DNA from: Chryseobacterium shigense
GTDB lineage: Bacteria; Bacteroidota; Bacteroidia; Flavobacteriales; Weeksellaceae
DNA length: 64,000 nt
NCBI RefSeq assembly: GCF_014207845.1
Contig: NZ_JACHLC010000001.1
Coordinates: 124,001-188,000, forward strand
Direction: 5' to 3'
Made by a program: the position numbers and the translations under genes. The notes under the pieces are model-generated. The model had not been told where the DNA came from. It saw only the letters and a program-made list of their open reading frames with translations, and did no database searches. How positions within the stretch are numbered: position 1 is the first letter of the stretch; each line of letters begins with the position of its first letter. Shown one piece after another: positions 55,202 through 63,714 of the stretch.

Positions 55202-55948
55202 ATGAAAAAATTTATCTTAGGGTTAACAGTTTTAAGTACAGTAGCAATGCAGGCACAAACCCAGATTATTGCGCACAGAGGCTATTTCCAGTCTCAGCCG
55301 CCCACAACAGAAAATTCCATTACATCTTTGGAAAACGCCCAGAAATTAAAGATATACGGATCCGAATTTGATGTGAGAATGACCAAAGACGGTATTCTGG
55401 TCATCAATCACGATGAACATCATGGGGAAATGGAGATTTCCGAAACCTCCTTCAAAGAACTGGAAGCATTGAAATTATCTAACGGTGAAAAGTTCCCCAC
55501 ATTGAAAGATTACCTGAAACAGGGTAAAAAAGATCCGTCTTTAAAGCTTATTGTTGAGATCAAGCCCGCCAAAACTCCGGAAATAGAAAACGAGATCACT
55601 CAGAAAACCCTGAAAATGATCAAAGATATGAAGCTGGAAGGGCAGTGTGAATATATTTCTTTCAGCCTGAATATCTGCAAAGAGATCAAAAAGCTTGAGC
55701 CAAAATTCAAAGTACAATACCTGAACGGAGAACTGTCTCCTGAACAGATCAAAAAAGAAGGCCTTGACGGAATGGATTATCATTACAGCGTATTCCAGAA
55801 AAACCCTGCATGGATCTCCGATGCAAAAGCATTAGGGCTTATTACAAATTCCTGGACAGTGAATGATCCTGCTGTTTATGAAGAACTGAAAAAACAAGGG
55901 ATAGGTTTTGTGACTACTAATATTCCGGACCAGTTAAAAAATAAATAA
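55202..55948 (+). CDS. Secreted glycerophosphodiester phosphodiesterase
   Basis: 248 residues with a signal peptide (MKKFILGLTVLSTVAMQAQ). Motifs of the GDPD TIM barrel are present: IIAHRGYFQSQPPTTENSITSLENA with catalytic His, GSEFDVRMTKDGILVINHDEHH with metal-binding Glu and Asp, and KLIVEIKPAK near the middle. It releases glycerol-3-phosphate from glycerophosphodiesters in the periplasm. It lies 62 bases after the TonB receptor gene and before a terminator, so a two-gene transcript is likely. Confidence 0.93.
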   Translation: MKKFILGLTVLSTVAMQAQTQIIAHRGYFQSQPPTTENSITSLENAQKLKIYGSEFDVRMTKDGILVINHDEHHGEMEISETSFKELEALKLSNGEKFPTLKDYLKQGKKDPSLKLIVEIKPAKTPEIENEITQKTLKMIKDMKLEGQCEYISFSLNICKEIKKLEPKFKVQYLNGELSPEQIKKEGLDGMDYHYSVFQKNPAWISDAKALGLITNSWTVNDPAVYEELKKQGIGFVTTNIPDQLKNK

Positions 55949-55989
55949 CAGATTTGGTTTTAAAATAAAGCCGTATAATACATGTACAT

Positions 55990-56022
55990 AGCCTGTTTCT
56001 TTTTAGGAACAGGCTGTTTTAT
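55990..56022 (+). terminator. Terminator after the glycerophosphodiesterase gene
   Basis: AGCCTGTT (55990 onward) pairs with AACAGGCT (56008-56015), then TGTTTTAT. Confidence 0.7.
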
Positions 56023-56156
56023 ATATATGAAAACCAGTATTTTGAACTTGGTTTGTTATATTTTCTTAAAAAATTCATTACAATTTTCAGTATAATATTA
56101 AAAATTAAAATTCCGTTAAATCAGTGTGATTGCGGCACTATAAAAATGTTCTTTCG

Positions 56157-56164
56157 TAAATTTG
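56157..56164 (+). promoter_or_regulatory. -7 box before the short-chain dehydrogenase gene
   Basis: TAAATTTG matches the -7 consensus; it lies so close to the ATG at 56166 that transcription would start after it, which favours translation from the ATG at 56184. Confidence 0.5.
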
Positions 56165-56183
56165 TATGAGAAATAATAGTATT

Positions 56184-56897
56184 ATGAATATAAACGGAAA
56201 GAATGCCATTGTAACAGGTGGCGGAAGAGGACTTGGAAAAGCAGTTGCCCTTGCTTTGGCAAATGAAGGAGTAAATGTTGCCATTACAGGAAGAAATGAA
56301 GAAAACCTTAAAATGACGGTTGAAGAGATCAGGCAATTTGGAGTAAACTCAACATATGCCGTTTTTTCTGTAGACAATGAAATTCAGGTAAAAGCCGGAA
56401 TAGAATCTTTGGCAGAACAATTGGGAGGTATTGATATTCTGATTAATAACGCAGGAATAGGAGATTTTGGAACCATCGAAGAAATGCCTTCCGAAACCTG
56501 GGAGCAGGTCATTAAAACCAATCTGTTCGGGGTGTATTACGCTGCAAAAGCAGTTTACCCGTTTATGAAAGCTAAAGGCGAGGGAGATATTGTAAACGTA
56601 GCATCTACCGCAGGTTTGAAAGGCGGTCCTAATATGTCAGCTTATGCAGCTTCAAAAGCTGCAGTGGTTTCCCTGTCACAATCCATGATGGCAGAATGGA
56701 GAAAGCAGAATATCCGTGTAATCACCTTAACACCAAGCACCATTGCTTCCGATTTGAGTATCCAGAGTGGACTTACAGACGGGAATCCCGATAAAGTACT
56801 TCAGCCTGAAGATTTTGCAGAATGGGTAAGGGATATTTTAAAAATGAACAGAAGAGTATTAATTGCTAATGGTTCTATTTTCTCTACGAATCCGTAG
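56184..56897 (+). CDS. Short-chain dehydrogenase/reductase (3-ketoacyl-reductase-like)
   Basis: 237 residues from the ATG at 56184 (MNINGKNAIV). Classical SDR: cofactor motif TGGGRGLGKA at residues 11-20, NNAG in the middle, catalytic Tyr and Lys in SAYAASKAAVVSL, and the Ser upstream in VNVASTAG. These enzymes reduce ketone groups with NADPH; similar proteins are annotated as 3-ketoacyl-ACP reductases, but the exact substrate cannot be read from sequence. Single gene with its own promoter box. Confidence 0.88.
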   Translation: MNINGKNAIVTGGGRGLGKAVALALANEGVNVAITGRNEENLKMTVEEIRQFGVNSTYAVFSVDNEIQVKAGIESLAEQLGGIDILINNAGIGDFGTIEEMPSETWEQVIKTNLFGVYYAAKAVYPFMKAKGEGDIVNVASTAGLKGGPNMSAYAASKAAVVSLSQSMMAEWRKQNIRVITLTPSTIASDLSIQSGLTDGNPDKVLQPEDFAEWVRDILKMNRRVLIANGSIFSTNP

Positions 56898-56963
56898 AAG
56901 TTGTCGGGATTCGTGTTACAGAATAATTGAACACATTATTAAAACGGTAAAATATTCAATAGG

Positions 56964-56985
56964 AGCGGGCTTTAGCCCGCTTTTT
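56964..56985 (+). repeat. GC-rich hairpin repeat in the gap 56898-57208
   Basis: AGCGGGC (56964-56970) pairs with GCCCGCT (56975-56981) around TTTA and is followed by five T, so it can act as a terminator for the dehydrogenase gene. The following bases (ATCCGGCTTTAGCC, and AACTTTGCTTCTTTGCGATTAAA near 57090) look like dispersed repeats; the latter matches part of the element at 24727-24955. No gene is seen here. Confidence 0.6.
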
Positions 56986-57208
56986 CAATGAATGTAAATT
57001 CATCCGGCTTTAGCCAAAACATAAAAATCCCTCATCCTCTGCTAAGTATTAACACCTTTGCGGTCTTAAAAACATTCTGTCCATAGAAACTTTGCTTCTT
57101 TGCGATTAAAATAAACCCCCATTATTCTCAAAATATACAATACTCATGTCACTTCAATTTTTTTAACAATAATAACATTCCTATTTTTGTACTAAATTAT
57201 TGACTCAC

Positions 57209-58036
57209 ATGCAAAATTATTTAGAATTCAATTTCAGGATTTCTCCATTGCAGCCATGGAACGAGATATTAATGGCAGAGCTTATCGAAATAGGTTTTGA
57301 CAGCTTTACAGAAGAAATCGACGGAATTTTAGGATATATCCAGAAAGAATTGTTTAAAGAAGAAGAACTTAAGGCACTGCCTCTTTTTGAGAACGAAAAT
57401 GTACAGATCAGCTATACTTACGAAGAAATGCCTAATATCAACTGGAACGAAGAGTGGGAAAAAAACTTCTCACCCATCAATATTGATGATAAAGTGCTGA
57501 TCAGGGCAGAATTCCATGAATCTGTACCGGGAATGCATGAAATTATCATTCAGCCTAAAATGTCTTTCGGAACAGGGCATCATCCTACAACACACCTGAT
57601 GATCCAGCAGATGATGGATATTGATTTCAGCGGTAAGAAAGTACTGGATATGGGCTGTGGAACTTCAGTCCTGGCAATTTACGCAAAACAAATCGGTGCG
57701 GGAGATACAAAAGCTATCGACATCGATGAGTGGTCTGTTGAAAATTCAAAAGAAAATGCAGCCAGAAATAATGTTGAACTTGATATTGAACAGGGAACTG
57801 CCGAAAATTTGGGGAAAGAAAATTTTGATATCATTCTTGCCAATATCAACAGAAATATACTGATCTCTGATATTCCAACCTATGTTTCCGTATTGAATGA
57901 AGGAGGAAAATTACTGCTTTCAGGGCTGTGTTTCTTCGATGTGGATGACATCCTTGAAGTATGTAAAGAAAACGGATTGGAGCTTAAAAAGAAGCTGCAG
58001 CGTGAAGAATGGGTAAGTCTGCTACTGGAAAAATAA
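57209..58036 (+). CDS. prmA: Ribosomal protein L11 methyltransferase
   Basis: 275 residues from the ATG at 57209 (MQNYLEFNFR); a TTG at 57200 was rejected. The N-terminal substrate-binding part carries NWNEEWEKNFSPI. The SAM-binding domain has the motifs MSFGTGHHPTT, VLDMGCGTSVLAIYA and LANINRNIL, all diagnostic for PrmA, which methylates ribosomal protein L11. A -7 box TATTTTTG lies at 57182-57189. The next gene follows after 17 bases. Confidence 0.93.
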   Translation: MQNYLEFNFRISPLQPWNEILMAELIEIGFDSFTEEIDGILGYIQKELFKEEELKALPLFENENVQISYTYEEMPNINWNEEWEKNFSPINIDDKVLIRAEFHESVPGMHEIIIQPKMSFGTGHHPTTHLMIQQMMDIDFSGKKVLDMGCGTSVLAIYAKQIGAGDTKAIDIDEWSVENSKENAARNNVELDIEQGTAENLGKENFDIILANINRNILISDIPTYVSVLNEGGKLLLSGLCFFDVDDILEVCKENGLELKKKLQREEWVSLLLEK

Positions 58037-58053
58037 TAAAACAGAATATTACT

Positions 58054-58896
58054 ATGAAATCTTTAATAACCGGGTTGTTTTTAATGGTGTTGCAATTTAT
58101 TTCGGCACAGGATGATAATATGGTGTATGCTGATGGAGTTTTTGGCTTTGAAGAAAATAAAACCCAGAAAATCTTTACAGACTGGACCAGAGTGAGAAAA
58201 CTACCGGATGTAAAATCTGAAATAACAGATTCATTGCAGACCAATCAGCAGGTAATGATTCTTAAAAAGGAAGAATCTGTCTTAAGATTGGGGGAAAGAG
58301 GTGCCAATTGGTATAAGATATCGTATCAGAAAGGAGAATTGGTTTCGGAAGGTTATATCTGGGGAGGCAATCTGTGCATTGGTTACCGAAACAAAAACGG
58401 TTACGATTTCCTTTTCGGTCTCTCCAAAACAGTAGACAGGAAAAATAAAGATTATAATGAAACCATAAAGCAGAATATTGCCGGAATAAAAGTTATTGAG
58501 GGTACCAATCTGATTGATGAGGTTTATTTTGATACAGGAAGTGGAGAGGAACTGAGTTATGCAACATTTACTGTTGAAAGCGGCCATAAGTTACAAAACG
58601 TGGAACTGACCCTTAAAGCTAGGGTTTCCGGTGAGGCATGCGGAATTGCAAGTTACGATCAGTATGTGTTCTTCAGGAATAAGAAATTAGTTATCCTGCC
58701 ACAGCTGATGAACGTTGGGGATGCAGATGTATATTACCACTCTGAAGAATTTGTATTTCCTAATGATAAAGGAGGGATTCCCGGCGCCTTTATTTTTAAA
58801 ATGGAAGAAATGGAAAAAGATGACAAAGACAGGGAAAAGAAAAAACGGTCTTCCAAAACCTATCTGTGGAATGGAGATTCTTATAGACTCAAATAA
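58054..58896 (+). CDS. Exported protein of unknown function, SH3-like start
   Basis: 280 residues from the ATG at 58054 (MKSLITGLFLMVLQFISAQ), a clear signal peptide; an in-frame earlier ATG overlaps prmA and was rejected. Residues about 50-110 look like an SH3-type domain (LPDVKSEITDSLQTNQQVMILKKEE...WYKISYQKGE...GYIWGGNL). The remainder is beta-rich with no recognised family and a Lys-rich tail before the end (EKDDKDREKKKRSSK). Probably co-transcribed with prmA. Confidence 0.6.
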   Translation: MKSLITGLFLMVLQFISAQDDNMVYADGVFGFEENKTQKIFTDWTRVRKLPDVKSEITDSLQTNQQVMILKKEESVLRLGERGANWYKISYQKGELVSEGYIWGGNLCIGYRNKNGYDFLFGLSKTVDRKNKDYNETIKQNIAGIKVIEGTNLIDEVYFDTGSGEELSYATFTVESGHKLQNVELTLKARVSGEACGIASYDQYVFFRNKKLVILPQLMNVGDADVYYHSEEFVFPNDKGGIPGAFIFKMEEMEKDDKDREKKKRSSKTYLWNGDSYRLK

Positions 58897-58900
58897 AAAT

Positions 58901-58932
58901 AAAACCGCTGTAGAGATTGCAGCGGTTTTTTT
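58901..58932 (+). terminator. Terminator after the prmA operon
   Basis: AACCGCTG (58903-58910) pairs with CAGCGGTT (58920-58927), then seven T. Confidence 0.85.
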
Positions 58933-58995
58933 ATGATCTGCTTCAAATTGAGTAAAAACAAAAAAGACTCTACATTTCTGTAAAGTCTTCCTGAG

Positions 58996-59069
58996 TGAGC
59001 GCGAAAGGATTCGAACCTTTGACCGTCTGCTTAGAAGGCAGATGCTCTATCCAGCTGAGCTACGCACCC
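58996..59069 (-). tRNA. tRNA-Arg (anticodon TCT)
   Basis: Minus-strand cloverleaf: acceptor GGGTGCG with CGCGCTC, D arm GCTC...GAGC, anticodon stem TCTGC/GCAGA with loop CTTCTAA (anticodon TCT, reads AGA/AGG), T arm AAAGG TTCGAAT CCTTT, discriminator A. The CCA end is not encoded. All stems pair, with two G-T pairs in the acceptor. Confidence 0.95.
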
Positions 59070-59101
59070 ATTAAATAATTTTGAGAAAATTAATAAAACA
59101 G

Positions 59102-59176
59102 TCGGGGCGGCAGGATTCGAACCTGCGACCTCCTGGTCCCAAACCAGGCGCGATGACCGGACTACGCTACGCCCCG
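59102..59176 (-). tRNA. tRNA-Pro (anticodon TGG)
   Basis: Minus-strand cloverleaf: acceptor CGGGGCG with CGCCCCG, anticodon stem CCTGG/CCAGG with loop TTTGGGA (anticodon TGG), T arm GCAGG TTCGAAT CCTGC, discriminator A. It lies 32 bases upstream of tRNA-Arg on the same strand, so the two probably share a precursor. The following gap 59177-59463 holds no gene. Confidence 0.95.
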
Positions 59177-59395
59177 ATTGATGGTCATCTAAGCGAATTT
59201 TACTTCGTTTTTGCGAGTGCAAAGATAGAAATTTATTTTTAATAAAAAAGAGAATTTTGAAAAAAAATAAAATATTAATGAACTTTATCAGGCAGTAATT
59301 AGTACAAGAAATATGGGCTTTTCAGGCTTAAAGAGTATTTTGTATTAAATATCAGTATTTTACGTTGTAATAATATTTCAATTTCAGAAAAGATC

Positions 59396-59435
59396 AGCAA
59401 AAAGCCTCTGGAAAAAATCCAGAGGCTTTACTTTT
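59396..59435 (-). terminator. Terminator of the M43 metalloprotease gene
   Basis: AAGCCTCTGG and CCAGAGGCTT (within 59402-59428) form a 10-bp stem; on the minus strand a short T run follows. It also separates the protease from the tRNA pair. Confidence 0.75.
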
Positions 59436-59463
59436 TATAATAAAACTGCAGTGCAAGTTCAAT

Positions 59464-61491
59464 TTACTTTTTTATAAATTTTACGCTTTCTGCTTTTTTA
59501 TCATTTTTAAATGTAATGAAATAGGTTCCTTTCGTTAATTCAGATACATGTATTTTCTGATCTGCAATAGTACCTGTTTTTACAATCTGACCAACAGCAT
59601 TGTGAATTTCATACTTGGTATCATTGGCAATATTGGTAACATTTAAAATATCGCTTACAGGGTTTGGATAAATGCCAACAGTATTTTTTTCCTTAGTTAC
59701 TTCGCCTGTAGCTAATGCACCAACAACCTTAAATTTTCTTTCTTGCGTATCAGTAAAATCATTACCTGCAATTATAGGTACGCCTGCTGAATTTAAAATT
59801 CTGTAATATCCTTCATATTCATAAAAACCGTCACCATAGCTGTCGTTAACAGTAATGGTATAACAGTCATTAAGAGGTAATACCCAGTTTTCAGTTATTA
59901 ATGTAGGAAGCGGGGTGCTTGCATTTGGATTTGGAACATCTGCATATGGACCACCACTGTAAAGTACATTACCTGCACTGTTAGTTAGAGCCCATGTTGT
60001 TTCAGAACCCCAATAGTCAAGCTGTAATTCGAATGTGAAGTTTGTGTTTGATACAGGCGCTATATTTCCTATCAATACAGATGCTGTATTATTACTTGCT
60101 CTTTGGTCTGCGGTCCCATTAACAGATGTAATTTGTGCTGAAATATTACCGGTAGCTGTGCCAGTAGGAATATTAACAATAGCATATTTATCCTGTGCCA
60201 GATTTCCATTCCAGTTCATAGTCTGTACAGGTCCACCATTTACAGTGTAGGTAATTACAGCTGATGTAATCGAGCTTGTACCTCTGTTGTAAAGCGAAAA
60301 CTGAACAGTAACGGGCGCTGGAGAATCAGCACATGCTGTCTGACTACAGTTTCTTTCTCCTTTAAGTTCAGCATCATTAGCAAATAATGGAATAGGAAGA
60401 TCTGCGGTTGAAGTTTTCAGTTCCATTCTTCTGGGAGAATTATTCATTACAGCAACCATTCTGTCCTTCTGGTTAATCGTAAAAATGTTCATACATGTAT
60501 CATATGTATAATCCATGTAATTTTCAAACATTTCATCAGGAGTTCCGCAAGAATTTGCTTTTGGGTGTGTTGGGCATCCTCCATTGGAAGTTCTGTGTGT
60601 TGGAGTATCTGCAACGTAATCTGTTCCACAGTTTAAATCTCCCCAGATATGTCTCAACCCTAAGAAGTGTCCTACTTCGTGTGTCATTGTTCTTCCACGG
60701 TCATAAGGAGCACTTAATAAAAATGTTCCGTCATTATATGTGCTGCTTCCAAAAGTTGCATAGTTAGCTACTACACCATCGGTATCAGCATACCCGCCAT
60801 TTGTATTAAGTCCGGGTAGAGTAGAATTAGATGGAAATTGTGCATAACCAAGTAGCTCTGCGTCAGAGAAGTTTACGCTCCACATATTCATGTATTTTGT
60901 AGGATCCCAGATGGTAGTTGGTTTTACGTAAGTGTCAATAGCTGCTGTTGCCCATGAAGTTTGGCAAAGGTTTACACGGTCTATCCCATTTGTAGGGTTG
61001 CCTTTAGGGTCAACTTTTGCCAATGCAAACTGAATCATCGTATCTGCTCCTACAGGGCTGGTATTGGCTCCCGGAGTTCCTGCCAGTTTTCTGTAATCAT
61101 TATTCATTACAGTAATCTGGGACTGAACCTGTGTGTCAGTAATGTTAGGTGCAGTACCCAAAGCCTGTCCGCTGTGAATAACGTGCACTACAACAGGAAT
61201 TGTAATAATTCCGCCGTTCTGAGATTTGTTTGCCTGTGCATTGGCGATCAACGGGCCAATCCAGTTTTCAAATTCTTGCTCAGTCATCCTTTTCGGATCT
61301 TTCTTTTGCAGCATGTCTTCATATTCTGTAGAAGCACATCTTACAAAACCATTTGTTTTTCTTAGTTCCTCCAATGTATAGGTTTTGCCAAAAACAATCT
61401 TATCCTGAGAGTTTTTCTTTTGGCCAAAAGCTAAACAGAAAAGTGTTAAAAAAAGTAAAAACGGGAATTTAAAAGTAGTTTTACTCATCAT
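59464..61491 (-). CDS. Secreted M43 (pappalysin-like) metalloprotease with T9SS sorting tail
   Basis: 675 residues. Signal peptide about 1-23 (ending FCLAFGQ). The M43 catalytic domain (about 90-360) has the zinc motif HEVGHFLGLRH and surrounding IWGDLNCG, plus the Met-turn region MENYMDYTYDTCMNIFT. A CARDB-like domain (about 390-480), a further beta domain, and a type A T9SS tail (VGIYPNPVSDILNVTN ... FIKK, last 75 residues) follow. It is exported by T9SS and degrades proteins or peptides outside the cell. A start one codon later is equally possible. Confidence 0.92.
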   Translation of the reverse strand: MMSKTTFKFPFLLFLTLFCLAFGQKKNSQDKIVFGKTYTLEELRKTNGFVRCASTEYEDMLQKKDPKRMTEQEFENWIGPLIANAQANKSQNGGIITIPVVVHVIHSGQALGTAPNITDTQVQSQITVMNNDYRKLAGTPGANTSPVGADTMIQFALAKVDPKGNPTNGIDRVNLCQTSWATAAIDTYVKPTTIWDPTKYMNMWSVNFSDAELLGYAQFPSNSTLPGLNTNGGYADTDGVVANYATFGSSTYNDGTFLLSAPYDRGRTMTHEVGHFLGLRHIWGDLNCGTDYVADTPTHRTSNGGCPTHPKANSCGTPDEMFENYMDYTYDTCMNIFTINQKDRMVAVMNNSPRRMELKTSTADLPIPLFANDAELKGERNCSQTACADSPAPVTVQFSLYNRGTSSITSAVITYTVNGGPVQTMNWNGNLAQDKYAIVNIPTGTATGNISAQITSVNGTADQRASNNTASVLIGNIAPVSNTNFTFELQLDYWGSETTWALTNSAGNVLYSGGPYADVPNPNASTPLPTLITENWVLPLNDCYTITVNDSYGDGFYEYEGYYRILNSAGVPIIAGNDFTDTQERKFKVVGALATGEVTKEKNTVGIYPNPVSDILNVTNIANDTKYEIHNAVGQIVKTGTIADQKIHVSELTKGTYFITFKNDKKAESVKFIKK

Positions 61492-61568
61492 CTGAATATA
61501 TTTTGATTAATTGTCAAATATATTAATTTTTATTATTATTTTTAAACGTTTTTTTAAAAATAAATCAA

Positions 61569-62060
61569 ATGATGTATAGATTTTCAATTGCATTCATTTT
61601 TGTTTTTTTATGTAGTTTGAGTTGTACTTCTCAACAAAAAAAGGATAAAGATGTAATTATGTCAAACGGCTTACAGGCAAAATCTAAAATTGAAAAAATT
61701 GAAGTTACTGAACAGACAAGAGGCACAAACAGACTGATTACGTTCACTCCGGATTCTAAAATTACATCCGTTAATGGAAATGTAACAACTTCAATATTAT
61801 CCGCTGTAAACTGGGAAAATATTGTAAAGAATGCGGAAGCTATCGACCTGAGTAAGATTGCTTCGTTTCAATCCCCTACAGAAGGAAGGTTTGGAGACCG
61901 GGCCTTATATTCCAGTATACTGATTACGAAAGGTGGAAAGGTGTATGAATCGTCAAATTTTGATGCCGGAAATCCCCCGAAAGAATTGGAAAATTTATAC
62001 AATGCTCTTTTTAGCGATAGAAAGGTTAAACAGAAGTTTCCTAAAAATAACATACGTTAA
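61569..62060 (+). CDS. Small lipoprotein of unknown function
   Basis: 163 residues with a lipoprotein signal (MMYRFSIAFIFVFLCSLSC, Cys at about 19). The mature part is a small alpha/beta protein (LITFTPDSKITSVNGNVTTSILSAVNWENIVKNAEAI, SPTEGRFGDRALYSSILITKGGKVYESSNF). Divergent from the protease gene with about 77 bases between. I recognise no family; a conserved lipoprotein of this phylum is likely. Confidence 0.6.
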   Translation: MMYRFSIAFIFVFLCSLSCTSQQKKDKDVIMSNGLQAKSKIEKIEVTEQTRGTNRLITFTPDSKITSVNGNVTTSILSAVNWENIVKNAEAIDLSKIASFQSPTEGRFGDRALYSSILITKGGKVYESSNFDAGNPPKELENLYNALFSDRKVKQKFPKNNIR

Positions 62061-62287
62061 TTACTTATCAACTAGATTTTAAAGACAAAGGATTTCTGAA
62101 TTTTCTTTCTTATAAACAAATAAAGGGAATATTTTCAGTCATAAAATTTTCGTAAGATTTGTTATTCTTCATGCGAATTACCAATGTATAGTGCCGGGAA
62201 ATAAGATGGTACCGAATTGTCATTTGACTTTTTAGTAGTAAATATAAAAGATTGATCTTTTATGAAGTAAATAAAGAAAGTATAAAA

Positions 62288-62328
62288 CCACAAAAAGCTT
62301 GCAATAATGATTGTAAGCTTTTTGTGGT
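62288..62328. terminator. Long hairpin between convergent genes
   Basis: Positions 62288-62306 (ACCACAAAAAGCTT...) pair with 62310-62328 with one mismatch around a short loop. It lies in the gap 62061-62395, between a plus- and a minus-strand gene, and can end both transcripts. Nothing else is visible in that gap. Confidence 0.7.
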
Positions 62329-62395
62329 AATTTGTAATAATTTTCAAATCATATCATGACTTTCTTATCAATGAATATGAGTTTAATATTTGTAT

Positions 62396-63067
62396 TTAAA
62401 ATCCTGAAGGCTTACTTAAGGCTTGTGTAGAACCGTTTGTACCGCCCAGATCCTGAACAGTGTCATTGATATTCTGTTTGGTAATAAGATATTTATAAGC
62501 CATAAGATATAAATCAATGGTAAAATTGTTATAAGTTCCGTCCGGGTATCCCGTAGTATAATCCAGCAGCTTACTGTTGGTAAAATTGGCTGTGATATGC
62601 CAGGTCCCGTTGCTGCGGAATGCTGTGATATTAGGAGAGCCCTGTATCTTGTCATTAATCCCGTTACTTCCGTAATCCAGTGCCACTTCAGTGGAGCCGT
62701 TATTGAGCTTGAATGAATAATTGTGAACAACCACTAAAAATTTGGAAGCATCAATTTTAGTATCATAATCAGTAAGACCGGTAAAAGGTACTCCTGTAAG
62801 GGTAAGATTTATATAATTAAATAATCCGCTGCTTTCAAGAGTCGGATCATAAAGGTCCAGTGTGTTTTTGGAGGTGGCGAGAAAGTGGCCACCCGTTTTG
62901 TCGGGTTCGCCGGGATTCCTGAGATAGAGGGAATTGGTATAGCTTGCCCCGTTTACGTCCAATGTTTCTGTAGGATTGGCGGTATTTATTCCTACTTTAC
63001 TGTTTTGAGCATTAATGAATAGGCTCATCATCAATGCAATGACTGTACTGTAAATTTTTCTTTCCAT
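62396..63067 (-). CDS. Exported protein, tandem paralogue 1 of 3
   Basis: 223 residues with a signal peptide (MERKIYSTVIALMMSLFINAQ). After the leader comes SKVGINTANPTETLDVNGASY, a start common to Bacteroidota secreted or phage-tail-fibre-like proteins. The centre has DASKFLVVVHNYSF and, further on, GTWHITANFTNSKL; the final region FTIDLYLMAYKYLITKQ closes the domain. Corresponding segments recur in the next two genes upstream on this strand. No T9SS tail is seen. Function unknown. Confidence 0.65.
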   Translation of the reverse strand: MERKIYSTVIALMMSLFINAQNSKVGINTANPTETLDVNGASYTNSLYLRNPGEPDKTGGHFLATSKNTLDLYDPTLESSGLFNYINLTLTGVPFTGLTDYDTKIDASKFLVVVHNYSFKLNNGSTEVALDYGSNGINDKIQGSPNITAFRSNGTWHITANFTNSKLLDYTTGYPDGTYNNFTIDLYLMAYKYLITKQNINDTVQDLGGTNGSTQALSKPSGF

Positions 63068-63070
63068 GAT

Positions 63071-63700
63071 TTATCGAAGACCTGCCGGTGTGTTAGTTGA
63101 AGTTCCTGTATATGAATCGTCTACAGAACCTGAGTAGGTTCCCCAGTCTTTTATGAGTGCTTTTTCATAAACGCAGAGTGTAAGCGTCCATGTCCCGTTT
63201 TGTGCGGAAACCGTACCCGCTCCCTGAAAGCTTAAATTAATGGCGTTATAGGTTTGGCCTGCGTTGGTAACAGTGGTAACTTCTGTAGAATAGGCGCCAT
63301 ATGACTGATCACCCGGGTTCATTTTTAGCTCGGCTGCAGTAAAAACAGCACCGGTAATGGCAACAACATATTTGCTTGTTTCCAATCCTGTATTCAGTTT
63401 GACAACATCATCCTGGTTTACGTTATTCAAAGTAATGGTGTAGGTATTTACAGGTGCCACATTTCTAAGAGCAATATCCAGCAATTTTACCTTTCCTACC
63501 GGTGTTGTGTCTTTGGAGCGGGTAAGCAGGTAATAATTTCCTGTGGCATTGGCATTCTTGGTATCAATGACATAAGACTCTATCAGAGTTGCGCCTGTAA
63601 CATCCAGCATTCCTTTGGGAGTTGTTGTTTTTATACCCACCTGTGCGTCCAAATGCAGAAAGGTAAAAAGCCCCAATAATGGCAGTATTATTTTTTTCAT
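63071..63700 (-). CDS. Exported protein, tandem paralogue 2 of 3
   Basis: 209 residues, 3 bases upstream of paralogue 1. Signal peptide MKKIILPLLGLFTFLHLDAQ, then VGIKTTTPKGMLDVTGATLI. The domain matches its neighbours in order: ETSKYVVAITGAVF, then GTWTLTLCVYEKALIKDW. The tight spacing on one strand marks a tandem duplication expressed together. Function unknown; a structural surface or matrix protein is possible. Confidence 0.65.
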   Translation of the reverse strand: MKKIILPLLGLFTFLHLDAQVGIKTTTPKGMLDVTGATLIESYVIDTKNANATGNYYLLTRSKDTTPVGKVKLLDIALRNVAPVNTYTITLNNVNQDDVVKLNTGLETSKYVVAITGAVFTAAELKMNPGDQSYGAYSTEVTTVTNAGQTYNAINLSFQGAGTVSAQNGTWTLTLCVYEKALIKDWGTYSGSVDDSYTGTSTNTPAGLR

Positions 63701-63714
63701 TCTATTTTATTTGG

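Noticed and set aside
57200..57208. TTG start for prmA
   Set aside because: Three residues longer only; the ATG at 57209 fits the family start.
59031..59222. 63-codon minus-strand ORF over the tRNA genes
   Set aside because: It is read through tRNA-Pro and tRNA-Arg sequence, a known source of false ORFs.
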